A stretch of 21,086 nt of DNA, taken from positions 1 through 21,086 of IMG/VR virus record IMGVR_UViG_3300050821_006875; one strand, 5' to 3'. The notes beneath the pieces were generated by a model, which was not told where the DNA came from, ran no database searches, and saw nothing but the letters and a program-made list of their open reading frames with translations. Shown here piece by piece: positions 15,873-21,086 of the stretch (position 1 is the first letter of the stretch; every line of letters begins with the position of its first letter). Position numbers and translations under genes: made by a program. Source of the stretch: a virus.

Positions 15873-16002
15873 CAGCTGAGCCTCGGCGCAGGAATTGGCT
15901 GACAGCGGCTATGTACGGTTTCGCACTGAGCGGGCGCTGTAGATGTGGCTATGCTCGCCCCGCGGCGGAGCTGTGGCCGGCGTCCCACAAATCCAAAAAA
16001 AA
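15873..16002. other. Gap without a convincing gene
   Basis: This 130-base gap separates the ribbon-helix-helix-like gene from the winged-helix gene. It begins, in the sense of transcription, with eight T directly after the stop codon (15995-16002), preceded at 16020-16031 by the palindrome CGGCAGCTGCCG. The 17-base distance is too large for a normal terminator. No promoter stands out. The overlapping frame on the minus strand (to 16150) looks like a shadow. Confidence 0.35.
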
Positions 16003-16272
16003 TCATGGTTTGCGCCCTCCGGCAGCTGCCGACGTCTTCCGCGAAGTTCCGTTGTCTACCGGCTCGTCTCCGAAGAGTTCCGGCTGCAATCCGTTGGCCT
16101 GCAGCTTGCGAGTGGCTACCGTATAGGCATGTTGCTTTGCTTTGGCCCAAGCCTTGAGCACGTCGCGGACGATCACCGTCTTGTCGTGGCCGGTCGACGC
16201 CGCCTCAATCTCAAGCCACACATCGACCGATTCAGGGATCGAGGTGCGACAGTCTTTCAGCGGCAGACTCAT
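16003..16272 (-). CDS. Ribbon-helix-helix-like protein after the Cro-like gene
   Basis: An 89-residue product from ATG 16272, overlapping the preceding stop as ATGA. The first half has a strand-helix-helix pattern (CRTSIPESVDVWLEIEAAST, then KTVIVRDVLKAWAKAKQ) like small ribbon-helix-helix DNA-binding proteins. The second half (PELFGDEPVDNG to basic AAAGGRKP) is probably disordered. As second gene of the left operon it takes the place of a lambda CII-like or early regulator. The fold is inferred by eye. Confidence 0.5.
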   Translation of the reverse strand: MSLPLKDCRTSIPESVDVWLEIEAASTGHDKTVIVRDVLKAWAKAKQHAYTVATRKLQANGLQPELFGDEPVDNGTSRKTSAAAGGRKP

Positions 16273-16475
16273 GCTGCTGACGTGCCGTCTGCCGCGCTTT
16301 CGCGGTACCGATGCAGCTCCGCCAGCTGTTCAATGGTCGGATTGTCGATTTCTCCGCGCCGGAATTTGGAAAGCCACGACCTATTGAGCGTCGTGGTCCT
16401 CTCTATCTCCGCCAAATTGATCGCCTCGGAGTTCAGAAAGTCACGCAGCTCATCGCGCATTGCTAAAGGGTCCAT
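16269..16475 (-). CDS. Cro-like HTH regulator, first gene of left operon
   Basis: The frame is open to a TTG at 16511, but the better start is ATG 16475 (68 residues), since the longer form would place operator 16486-16503 inside the gene and neither has a clear ribosome site. The protein holds a helix-turn-helix: MRDELRDFLNSEAINLAEIE, TTTLNRSWLSKFRRGEIDNP, TIEQLAELHRY. Its gene is divergent from the repressor gene, and two operators lie between them, as with cro and cI. It likely represses the repressor gene and tunes the early promoters during lytic growth. Confidence 0.65.
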   Translation of the reverse strand: MDPLAMRDELRDFLNSEAINLAEIERTTTLNRSWLSKFRRGEIDNPTIEQLAELHRYRESAADGTSAA

Positions 16476-16485
16476 TTGTGCGATC

Positions 16486-16503
16486 TGAGCATAATTATGC
16501 TCA
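16486..16503. promoter_or_regulatory. Operator O1, perfect 18-bp palindrome
   Basis: TGAGCATAATTATGCTCA is its own reverse complement. It lies 11 bases before the likely ATG of the Cro-like gene. The half-site TGAGCA recurs in four other places near phage promoters, which marks it as a repressor site. Confidence 0.75.
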
Positions 16504-16530
16504 AAGGACAAGCCGGTTAGACCGGAACAG

Positions 16531-16548
16531 TGCGCAAAATAGTGCTCA
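16531..16548. promoter_or_regulatory. Operator O2
   Basis: TGCGCA-AAATAG-TGCTCA matches the TGAGCA-N6-TGCTCA form at 11 of 12 half-site bases. It is 23 bases before the GTG of the repressor gene, in the divergent control region. Confidence 0.65.
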
Positions 16549-16570
16549 AGCTCTGCCGTACGCTAAGTTC

Positions 16571-16927
16571 GTGGCGAAACGCAGACCCCCAACGCAGCAA
16601 AGCATCCGGGCCAATCTGGCGCAGCTAATGCAGATTGCCGGCTGGTCGCAACGCGAGCTCTCGACGAAGAGCGGCGTTTCCCAGCGCCAGGTCTCCAACA
16701 TCCTAACTGGCGCGACTTCTTGTTCCATAGAAACGGCAGCTGATCTGGCACGCGCTTTCGGCCTTACTAACTGGCACTTGCTCATGCCTGGCCTATCGAA
16801 GGACCTGCTGACTTCTCCGTCCCTCGAGCGCCTGGTGCGGGCTTATGTCGAGGCGCCACAGTCAGTGCGCGACTATCTCGACACCATTGCTGATCGCGAA
16901 CTCAAGGCGCCGTCTCCGAAGGGGTAG
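16571..16927 (+). CDS. HTH-XRE repressor, CI-like
   Basis: A 118-residue product from GTG 16571; the frame is open to 16460, but the earlier part overlaps the Cro-like gene and both operators, so the GTG is the better start though its ribosome site is weak. Residues of about 14 to 65 are a classical helix-turn-helix (LAQLMQIAGWSQRELSTKSG, VSQRQVSNILTGATSCSIET, AADLARAFGL). The C-terminal 45 residues are too short for an S24 autocleavage domain, so induction cannot be by LexA-type self-cleavage. It probably binds the five TGAGCA-N6-TGCTCA sites and keeps both operons silent in the lysogen. Confidence 0.75.
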   Translation: MAKRRPPTQQSIRANLAQLMQIAGWSQRELSTKSGVSQRQVSNILTGATSCSIETAADLARAFGLTNWHLLMPGLSKDLLTSPSLERLVRAYVEAPQSVRDYLDTIADRELKAPSPKG

Positions 16928-16975
16928 GTAGTGTCGCGAGCTGCTTAAAGATCCGAAATAACCAAGGAGGGGAAA

Positions 16976-17353
16976 ATGCGAAACGGAATACTTCTGGCCG
17001 CCATCGCGGCTGTTGCGATTTCAGGCTGCGCCACGGCGCCATCAGCGGATGAGGAGGCCAGGGCTGATTATGGCGAGATGCCCACGGACTTCCAGACTCC
17101 GATCAAGGCATATCTGGATCAGAATCTTAAAGACCCAGCGTCTGTGCAGCTTCGCAACTGGACCATACCGGTGAAGAGCTGGATCAGGGATGCGCCGATC
17201 GCCGGGCGCGCGCTGCATTTCGGTTGGGTGGTCAACGTCGATGTAAATGCCAAGAACTCGTATGGCGGCTATAGGGGCTTCCAGACCTACCAATTCATGC
17301 TCCACGGCAACATGATCGTGAATGAGGTCACGCCACAGGATCTGGTCAACTGA
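16976..17353 (+). CDS. Lipoprotein, candidate lysogenic-conversion factor
   Basis: The 125-residue product starts at ATG 16976 behind AAGGAGGGG, one of the strongest ribosome sites in the window. It has a signal peptide and lipobox ending in AISGC (Cys19), so the mature form is lipid-anchored. The mature part contains IKAYLDQNLKDPASVQLRNW, then ALHFGWVVNVDVNAKNSYGG, a small domain found in secreted bacterial lipoproteins. It lies directly after the repressor and before the rightward operators, so it is likely made in the lysogen. The place fits a superinfection-exclusion or other host-conversion protein. Export is well supported; function is inference. Confidence 0.65.
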   Translation: MRNGILLAAIAAVAISGCATAPSADEEARADYGEMPTDFQTPIKAYLDQNLKDPASVQLRNWTIPVKSWIRDAPIAGRALHFGWVVNVDVNAKNSYGGYRGFQTYQFMLHGNMIVNEVTPQDLVN

Positions 17354-17418
17354 TCCGCGCGCGCCTCCCTTCCTTGAGGGGCAATCTGATTATTTAGACA
17401 CCCAGACGGGCCGGACCT

Positions 17419-17436
17419 AGAGCACATTTGTGCCGT
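17419..17436. promoter_or_regulatory. Operator O3 (degenerate)
   Basis: AGAGCA-CATTTG-TGCCGT keeps the left half-site with one change but a poor right half. It is adjacent to O4 and O5 and may be a weak third site of the cluster. Confidence 0.4.
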
Positions 17437-17437
17437 G

Positions 17438-17455
17438 TGAGCAATTTTATGCTTG
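17438..17455. promoter_or_regulatory. Operator O4
   Basis: TGAGCA-ATTTTA-TGCTTG has a perfect left half and four of six bases in the right half. It overlaps the start of the -35 box at 17453-17458. Confidence 0.6.
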
Positions 17456-17481
17456 ACATGTCGGCCCGGGTTGAGCACTAT
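17453..17481 (+). promoter_or_regulatory. Early rightward promoter
   Basis: A consensus -35 TTGACA (17453-17458) is followed after 17 bases by CACTAT (17476-17481), a moderate -10. The -35 overlaps O4 and the -10 overlaps O5, so repressor binding would block RNA polymerase. The first gene of the early operon starts at 17508. Confidence 0.65.
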
Positions 17482-17489
17482 TCTGCTCA
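17472..17489. promoter_or_regulatory. Operator O5, perfect half-sites
   Basis: TGAGCA-CTATTC-TGCTCA has both half-sites perfect. It covers the -10 box of the early promoter and ends 18 bases before the first gene of the operon. Confidence 0.75.
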
Positions 17490-17507
17490 CTACCTCTGGG
17501 AGGCACC

Positions 17508-17996
17508 ATGTCACGCATTGCCGCTTCTTCGACCAAGCCCAGTCTCGCTGCATCCGCCGACCGCCTGATCAAAGTCAGCGCCGACGGGCAGCTGCTCCCG
17601 CATGACGCGCCGGAATGGGAAGGTATCTACCTTCCTGCCGCCTCGCTCATCGTCGCGCGCCGGCTGACGGCGAAGGCCCTGGGCTTCAAGGCGGCGAACG
17701 CTGCCTGCACAAAGATTGACCTATGTGGCGCGCCCGGCGAGCGCTCAATCTCGCTGCGCGAGTTCGTCAACCACCTCCTCGAGGACGACCGCACGGGCCC
17801 GGCGATCGATGCCGCCTTCTTCACGATTGACGATCCGTACCAGTGGATCTGGACCTGCGATGAGTGCGCCCCCTCGGGCTGCGCGTGGTACGTCGACCTC
17901 GGCGGCGGCTATTCGGGCCGCGGCAGCCAGGGCAATCGCGCTCGCGCTCTGGCGGTCCGCTCCGGTCAGTTCTCGGGCTTTGGGGAAGCGGCATGA
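17508..17996 (+). CDS. DUF1566-type variable protein 1 (DGR target)
   Basis: The 162-residue product starts at ATG 17508 with GGGAGG seven bases upstream and is the first gene after the early promoter. It is a paralogue of the protein at 20666: DRLIKVSADGQLLPHDA matches LTKIGVDGAELPDDA, PAIDAAFF matches PALDPVFF, and both then read WIWT. The C-terminus is the C-type-lectin-like DUF1566 (Lcl) end, SGCAWYVDLGGG to ALAVRSG. Nine residues (Y128, D130, G132, Y135, S140, Q141, N143, A145, R146) differ from the paralogue while the rest of this segment is identical. No signal peptide is visible, so it is probably cytoplasmic. Variable proteins of DGRs use this fold for ligand binding. It ends with GFGEAA and overlaps the next gene (ATGA). 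Confidence 0.8.
   Translation: MSRIAASSTKPSLAASADRLIKVSADGQLLPHDAPEWEGIYLPAASLIVARRLTAKALGFKAANAACTKIDLCGAPGERSISLREFVNHLLEDDRTGPAIDAAFFTIDDPYQWIWTCDECAPSGCAWYVDLGGGYSGRGSQGNRARALAVRSGQFSGFGEAA
17871..17964 (+). other. DGR variable repeat, copy 1 (VR1)
   Basis: Aligned without gaps to 20993-21086, 80 of 94 bases agree. The 14 differences fall in nine codons and only in codon positions one and two: TAC/GGC, GAC/CTC, GGC/GAC, TAT/GAT, AGC/GAC, CAG/CGG, AAT/TTT, GCT/TAT, CGC/CTC. All are explained by adenines in an unseen template (mostly AAC or AAT codons). Just upstream the two genes differ by a six-base gap and by ordinary changes, so the tract has a sharp left edge at about 17871. Confidence 0.8.
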
Positions 17997-18373
17997 GCGC
18001 CAAGGCCGTGACGAATTATCACCTGCTGGTCGCGCGCATCGCCGATGGATTCACGCCCGGCGACCTGGTGCGCGCCGATGATCTGCCGGAGCTCACGGCC
18101 TCTGACCTGGACCTCATCGGAAACGAGGAGGACAGCCTCGCCGCTGATGCCATTGCGGATGCCGCCTATTACACCGGCATCCTGAACTCTGGCGCCACTG
18201 AGGAAGCGCAGCTCGCCGCGATCGGTCGCAATCTGCGCGACCGGCTCATCAATGTGTGCCGAGTGTGGCTGGCGGGTGATGTAACGACGGAGCTCTACAA
18301 CCGCACCGAGCCGGGTGACTGGCGTGCAAAGGCCGCTGATGAGGCTGGCATCGCACTGGAGGGGCCGCTATGA
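17993..18373 (+). CDS. Hypothetical early protein
   Basis: A 126-residue product from ATG 17993, overlapping the previous stop (ATGA); the frame is open further back to 17864 but that part is antisense-free shadow of the variable repeat. It is acidic and helical: NYHLLVARIADGFTPGDLVR, EDSLAADAIADAAYYTGIL, LRDRLINVCRVWLAGDVTTE. No motif or family is recognised. It is coupled to both neighbours in the early operon. Confidence 0.65.
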   Translation: MSAKAVTNYHLLVARIADGFTPGDLVRADDLPELTASDLDLIGNEEDSLAADAIADAAYYTGILNSGATEEAQLAAIGRNLRDRLINVCRVWLAGDVTTELYNRTEPGDWRAKAADEAGIALEGPL

Positions 18374-18582
18374 GCGTCCTCACCAATGCGCGCCCCCAGG
18401 TTGAGCGCGCCGTGAATGAGGCGATGGGCTCACTCACGCGGCGCACATACTTCACTGAGCGCCAAGCAAATCTTATCCGCGAGAGCCTGCACTTCATCTA
18501 CCTGACCGGCGCTATCGAGGCCGTCAAGGCGGTGCGGGCCGAGGTGGCTACGCAGCGGCCAGCGCGAAGGCAGGCTCTGTGA
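18370..18582 (+). CDS. Small hypothetical early protein
   Basis: A 70-residue product whose ATG overlaps the previous stop (ATGA). It is basic and helical (RRTYFTERQANLIRESLHFI, AIEAVKAVRAEVATQRPARR). Its size and charge suggest a nucleic-acid or protein partner, but no family is recognised. Confidence 0.55.
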   Translation: MSVLTNARPQVERAVNEAMGSLTRRTYFTERQANLIRESLHFIYLTGAIEAVKAVRAEVATQRPARRQAL

Positions 18583-18863
18583 TGCGCGCCGCCATCATCG
18601 CACTTGCGCTTTCGCTCAGCGGTTGCGCCGTCGCGCCGGACAAGCTCATCGGGGGTATCGATCACACCTCCCACATCCTGCAGCACTTCGAGCACGAGGG
18701 CGACGGTGGGAACGAGGGCTGCACCGGCCCGATGCTCGGGCTGCGCTGGGAGGGCCCGCATTACTACGTGCAGGCGTCCGATATGTACTGCACTCAGGGA
18801 CGTATTGATTTGCAGCGGGAGGTTGCAAACCTGCAGGCCGGCGTCTCGGTGGATCTCAAATGA
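18579..18863 (+). CDS. Small predicted lipoprotein in the early operon
   Basis: The start is GTG 18579 (overlapping the previous stop as GTGA) or the next codon, ATG 18582. The N-terminus MRAAIIALALSLSGC is a short signal peptide with a lipobox (LSGC), so the protein is probably lipid-anchored. The mature part has two Cys (NEGCTGP and DMYCTQG) and a helix at the end (REVANLQAGVSV). An exported protein in an early operon suggests host-surface alteration or exclusion. Function unknown. Confidence 0.55.
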   Translation: MMRAAIIALALSLSGCAVAPDKLIGGIDHTSHILQHFEHEGDGGNEGCTGPMLGLRWEGPHYYVQASDMYCTQGRIDLQREVANLQAGVSVDLK

Positions 18864-19024
18864 GCTGGACCGCTTGCCTGATCTGGGCCTGCCTCGGCGG
18901 CATTGCCATCTGGGGGCTGGTGGAGATCTGCACCGCCATTCCGCAGCGCAGGCCGAAAAACCAACGGGTAGCGGGAGTGCTCAATAAGCCCTCGCCTGAC
19001 TGTGAACGGAGGTATGTGCCTTGA
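18860..19024 (+). CDS. Very small membrane protein
   Basis: A 54-residue product from ATG 18860, overlapping the lipoprotein stop (ATGA); its stop overlaps the TTG of the exonuclease gene. Residues 3 to 26 form a hydrophobic segment rich in Trp, Cys and Gly (WTACLIWACLGGIAIWGLVE), followed by a basic tail (PQRRPKNQR). Together with the lipoprotein before it, it forms a pair of envelope proteins. Function unknown. Confidence 0.5.
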   Translation: MSWTACLIWACLGGIAIWGLVEICTAIPQRRPKNQRVAGVLNKPSPDCERRYVP

Positions 19025-19872
19025 ACGGATCGCTCCAGTCGCGCGTCCCCTACGCCGACTATCTGAAACTGCCTGGGCTTTCAATCTCGCGTCTGAAGGA
19101 AATGAAGCGCTCACCGCAGCACTGCGAATACTTCATGACCCATCCGCGACAGTCTGCGCCGTTGACGCTGGGCACCGCAGTTCACTGCAAAGTGCTGGAG
19201 CCTGAGCGCTTCGCCGGCTCCTACCGCATCTGGGAGCGTCGCACCGAGAGCGGCCGCGTCGGTCCGCGCAGCGGAAAGCTGTGGGATGCCTTCGAGGCAG
19301 AGGCCTTGGCGGCGCGCTGCGAAGTGCTCACCATCGATGAAGCCGACACCGCGCAGGCCATTGCGGATGCCGTGCGCAGCAACACCGCTGCCGCACCCTA
19401 TCTGGAGGCCGGCGACCCCGAAGTGACCCTACAGTGGGATATGCAGGGACGCGCCTGCCGCGGTCGAGTGGACTGGCTCACCTTCATCCGCAGCCAGCCG
19501 GTGCTGGTGGGATTGAAGTCCTCGCGCGACTGCCGTCCTTTCTACTTCGGCAAGCAGGCGGCGCAACTGGAATACCCGCAGCAGTGGGCCTGGTATTTCA
19601 ACGGCTACCACTCCATCACCGGCAAGCGGCCGAAGATGGTGGAGATCGTCGTGGAATCTGCGCCCCCGTATGCGGTCGCTGTGTACGTCATCCCGGACGA
19701 CATCATTCTGCAGGGCGAGGAGGAGTACATGAAGCTCCTCGAGCAGTACGCGGAATGCGAGCGCACCGGTCAGTGGCCAGGGCCCGTGCCGCAGGAAACC
19801 GAACTCACGCTGCCCACCTGGTACTACGGGCCCGTCGATGATGTGTCGGACCTGGGCCTTGTCGCGGCATAG
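19021..19872 (+). CDS. RecE-like PD-(D/E)XK exonuclease (DUF3799), changed active site
   Basis: The 283-residue product starts at TTG 19021, with GGAGG nine bases upstream. It follows the phage RecE/exonuclease VIII-like family: SISRLKEMKRSPQHC, then GTAVHCKVLEPERF (about 51-64), the first active-site Asp in GRVDWL (D151) and the closing QxxxY motif in QQWAWY. Such enzymes chew 5' ends to make single strands for annealing. The family's second acid (usually DLK) is Gly here: VGLKSS, with G164 and K166. This could disable catalysis, unless it is a sequencing error or another residue compensates. It leads the recombination part of the early operon. Confidence 0.8.
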   Translation: MNGSLQSRVPYADYLKLPGLSISRLKEMKRSPQHCEYFMTHPRQSAPLTLGTAVHCKVLEPERFAGSYRIWERRTESGRVGPRSGKLWDAFEAEALAARCEVLTIDEADTAQAIADAVRSNTAAAPYLEAGDPEVTLQWDMQGRACRGRVDWLTFIRSQPVLVGLKSSRDCRPFYFGKQAAQLEYPQQWAWYFNGYHSITGKRPKMVEIVVESAPPYAVAVYVIPDDIILQGEEEYMKLLEQYAECERTGQWPGPVPQETELTLPTWYYGPVDDVSDLGLVAA

Positions 19873-19881
19873 GACAACACC

Positions 19882-20529
19882 ATGAACGACAAACAAGCCA
19901 AAGTGTTACCCGTGCCCGTTGACTGGGATGAACTGTATCCGGGGCGGTTCCTGAAAGCCGGGGAATTCAAGGGCCAGAAAGTCACCTTGCGCATCGCCTC
20001 CGTGCGCATTGAGGAACTCATCGGTGACAAGGGCCCACAGGTCAAGGGCGTCATCGCCTTCGAGCAGACGGAAAAGCAGTGGGCGCTGAACAAGACCAAT
20101 GGCTTCTGCCTGCGCGAAATGTTCGGCCGCAAGGTGCAGGAGTGGGTCGGCAAGCGCGTCACTCTCTTCGCCGGCATGTGGGACGGCGAGGAGTGCATCC
20201 GGGTATGGGGATCACCAGACATTGCCAACGACATGGAGGTAACGGTCGCGCTGCCTCGCAAGCGGCCATTCAAGATGCCCATGCACAAGATGTTGCCCAA
20301 GGGAGCGGCCCAGGTCGCCACCCCTAAGGCAGAATCTGGCGATGGCAGCGCGACGGTGCCGAGCATATCCGAAGCGCTCGCCAAAGTGCGAGAGGCGAAG
20401 ACTCTCGACTCCCTGGCCTCGGCGCGCAAGACGATCTGGGGCCTATACGCCGCCGCGCGCGAAGAGGTTCCGATCGATATTGAGGCGGCGGCCAATTATC
20501 GACGCGAAGAGCTGGAAGCGCAGCTGTGA
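19882..20529 (+). CDS. Exonuclease-associated phage protein, possible DNA-binding partner
   Basis: The 215-residue product starts ten bases after the exonuclease. It opens with a beta-rich domain (GQKVTLRIASVRIEELIGDK, KVQEWVGKRVTLFAGMWDGE, CIRVWGSPDI) that could be an OB-like fold, then a linker, then a helical C-terminus (SEALAKVREAKTLDSLASAR). Proteins of this layout are common next to phage exonucleases. A single-strand-binding or annealing partner is likely but not shown. No catalytic residues are apparent. Confidence 0.65.
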   Translation: MNDKQAKVLPVPVDWDELYPGRFLKAGEFKGQKVTLRIASVRIEELIGDKGPQVKGVIAFEQTEKQWALNKTNGFCLREMFGRKVQEWVGKRVTLFAGMWDGEECIRVWGSPDIANDMEVTVALPRKRPFKMPMHKMLPKGAAQVATPKAESGDGSATVPSISEALAKVREAKTLDSLASARKTIWGLYAAAREEVPIDIEAAANYRREELEAQL

Positions 20530-20678
20530 GCGATCCACGCTCACCTGGCCGCAGGTCTGGCCCGTATCTGCCACCAGACGACGACTATTTACTCTGGCTC
20601 GAGGGCGGCATCGACCGTGAGGCAGAGATCGAAGCGGACCTGGCCGATTCAATACCGGAGAACTCATGTACAAACTGA
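20526..20678 (+). CDS. Small acidic hypothetical protein
   Basis: A 50-residue product from GTG 20526, overlapping the previous stop (GTGA). It starts Pro/Arg-rich (SDPRSPGRRSGP) and then turns acidic (DDDYLLWLEGGIDREAEIEA). Its end overlaps the start of the second variable protein by 13 bases, which supports coupling. No family recognised. Confidence 0.45.
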   Translation: MSDPRSPGRRSGPYLPPDDDYLLWLEGGIDREAEIEADLADSIPENSCTN

Positions 20679-21086
20679 CCAAGATCGGCGTCGACGGCGC
20701 CGAGCTGCCCGATGATGCCGACGGCCATGAGGTTGTGCGCGTGGAGCGCGACCTGCTCGCGCGGCCGCTATTCGTGACCGCGGCGATCGCCACTGAGTCG
20801 ATGACCTGGAAGCAAGCCAAAAAGTGGGCTGAGAATCTCACGATCTATGGCTGGTCCTGGCGGCTGCCCACGGTCGAGGAGGCCTTCATGATCCCCGATC
20901 GGCAGCGCACCGAGGATCCAGCGCTGGATCCGGTTTTCTTTCCGCACAATGACGGCCGCTGGATCTGGACTTCCACTGAGGACGCACAAGTGCCCTCGGG
21001 CTGCGCGTGGGGCGTCCTCCTCGACGGCGGCGATTCGGGCCGCGGCGACCGGGGCTTTCGCTATCTCGCTCTGGCGGTCCGCTCCG
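20666..21086 (+). CDS. DUF1566-type variable protein 2 (DGR target), truncated by window edge
   Basis: The frame starts at ATG 20666 with CCGGAG five bases upstream and is cut by the window edge after 140 codons. It shows the complete DUF1566 pattern: LTKIGVDGAELPDD, MTWKQAKKWAENL, GWSWRLPTVEEAF, RWIWTSTEDAQVPSGCAW and ALAVRSG. It is paralogous to the protein at 17508, which has lost the Trp-rich RLPT motif and two codons near the variable repeat. Variable residues are G116, L118, D120, D123, D128, R129, F131, Y133 and L134. As the more canonical copy, and the one nearest the expected template and reverse transcriptase, it is the likelier principal target. Confidence 0.8.
   Translation, partial: MYKLTKIGVDGAELPDDADGHEVVRVERDLLARPLFVTAAIATESMTWKQAKKWAENLTIYGWSWRLPTVEEAFMIPDRQRTEDPALDPVFFPHNDGRWIWTSTEDAQVPSGCAWGVLLDGGDSGRGDRGFRYLALAVRS
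20993..21086 (+). other. DGR variable repeat, copy 2 (VR2), cut by window edge
   Basis: The partner of the segment at 17871-17964, with identity at all codon third positions and 14 differences at positions one and two of nine codons. At five of these 14 positions neither copy has A (for example T/G and G/C pairs), so both copies were changed independently from a common template base, as in adenine mutagenesis. The 3' end of the repeat lies beyond the window. Confidence 0.8.

Noticed and set aside
15872-16150. 92-codon minus-strand frame overlapping the ribbon-helix-helix-like gene
   Set aside because: Most of it overlaps a better supported gene in another frame, it has no ribosome site, and its composition is Arg/Ala-rich like other shadows.
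17354-17400. Possible terminator after the lipoprotein gene
   Set aside because: Only a four-base stem (CCCT/AGGG) is present and no T-run follows directly.
17971-17996. Hairpin after VR1 (GCTT-TGGGG-AAGC) as the DGR 3' hairpin
   Set aside because: The stem is only four base pairs, weaker than the hairpins known downstream of DGR variable repeats; it cannot be compared with VR2 because that repeat is cut off.
18579-19024. Lipoprotein plus membrane protein considered as a spanin pair (Rz/Rz1)
   Set aside because: Spanin genes lie in lysis cassettes and the outer-membrane one is usually embedded in the other; here the order and the early recombination context do not fit.
20993-21086. Second repeat considered as the DGR template instead of a variable repeat
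   Set aside because: It is in frame within a complete DUF1566 gene and lacks A at most of the variable positions, so it is a target rather than the template.

Overview
The window reads as part of a temperate double-stranded DNA phage, or prophage, of a GC-rich proteobacterium. The support is high GC, many ATGA/GTGA stop-start overlaps, and the families seen: PBSX/Terminase_3-type large terminase, Sf6-type small terminase, HK97-type portal, SPP1 gp7/Mu F head protein, XkdF-type prohead protease, RecE-like DUF3799 exonuclease. The host genus cannot be read from the sequence. No integrase, lysis gene, tail tube or tape measure gene lies in the window, and I see no tRNA, rRNA, IS element or CRISPR array.

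Layout. From about 16.5 kb leftward to base 1 almost everything is on the minus strand: a Cro-like regulator, a ribbon-helix-helix-like protein, a small winged-helix-like protein, a replication protein with tandem repeats inside its gene (candidate origin), several small proteins, a nuclease-fold protein, a possible late regulator, small and large terminase, two small head-region proteins, portal, Mu F protein, four surface-type proteins, a protease/scaffold and a major capsid protein cut by the window edge. From 16.57 kb rightward genes are on the plus strand: an HTH repressor, a lipoprotein, an operator/promoter block, then an early operon with a DUF1566 variable protein, four small proteins, a RecE-like exonuclease, an associated protein, a small acidic protein and a second DUF1566 protein cut by the right edge.

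Control. An 18-bp operator of form TGAGCA-N6-TGCTCA occurs five times in two clusters. Two copies lie between the divergent Cro-like and repressor genes, and three lie around a promoter at about 17.45 kb. The repressor and lipoprotein therefore sit between the two operator clusters, as cI-rexAB does in lambda.

Main discovery. The two DUF1566 genes carry C-terminal segments (17871-17964 and 20993-21086) that are identical except at 14 bases. All 14 fall in the first or second position of nine codons, with no third-position difference across 94 bases. This is the signature of adenine-directed mutagenesis by a diversity-generating retroelement (DGR). The two genes are best read as DGR targets in an early, repressor-controlled recombination operon rather than with tail fibres. 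Neither the template repeat nor the reverse transcriptase is in the window; they are expected beyond the right edge.

Other points of interest: a run of nine A in the portal gene where a -1 shift would join portal and Mu F protein; a RecE-like nuclease with Gly where the family has Asp/Glu; 14-bp iterons in the replication gene; and a cassette of repeat-rich surface proteins between the head genes.
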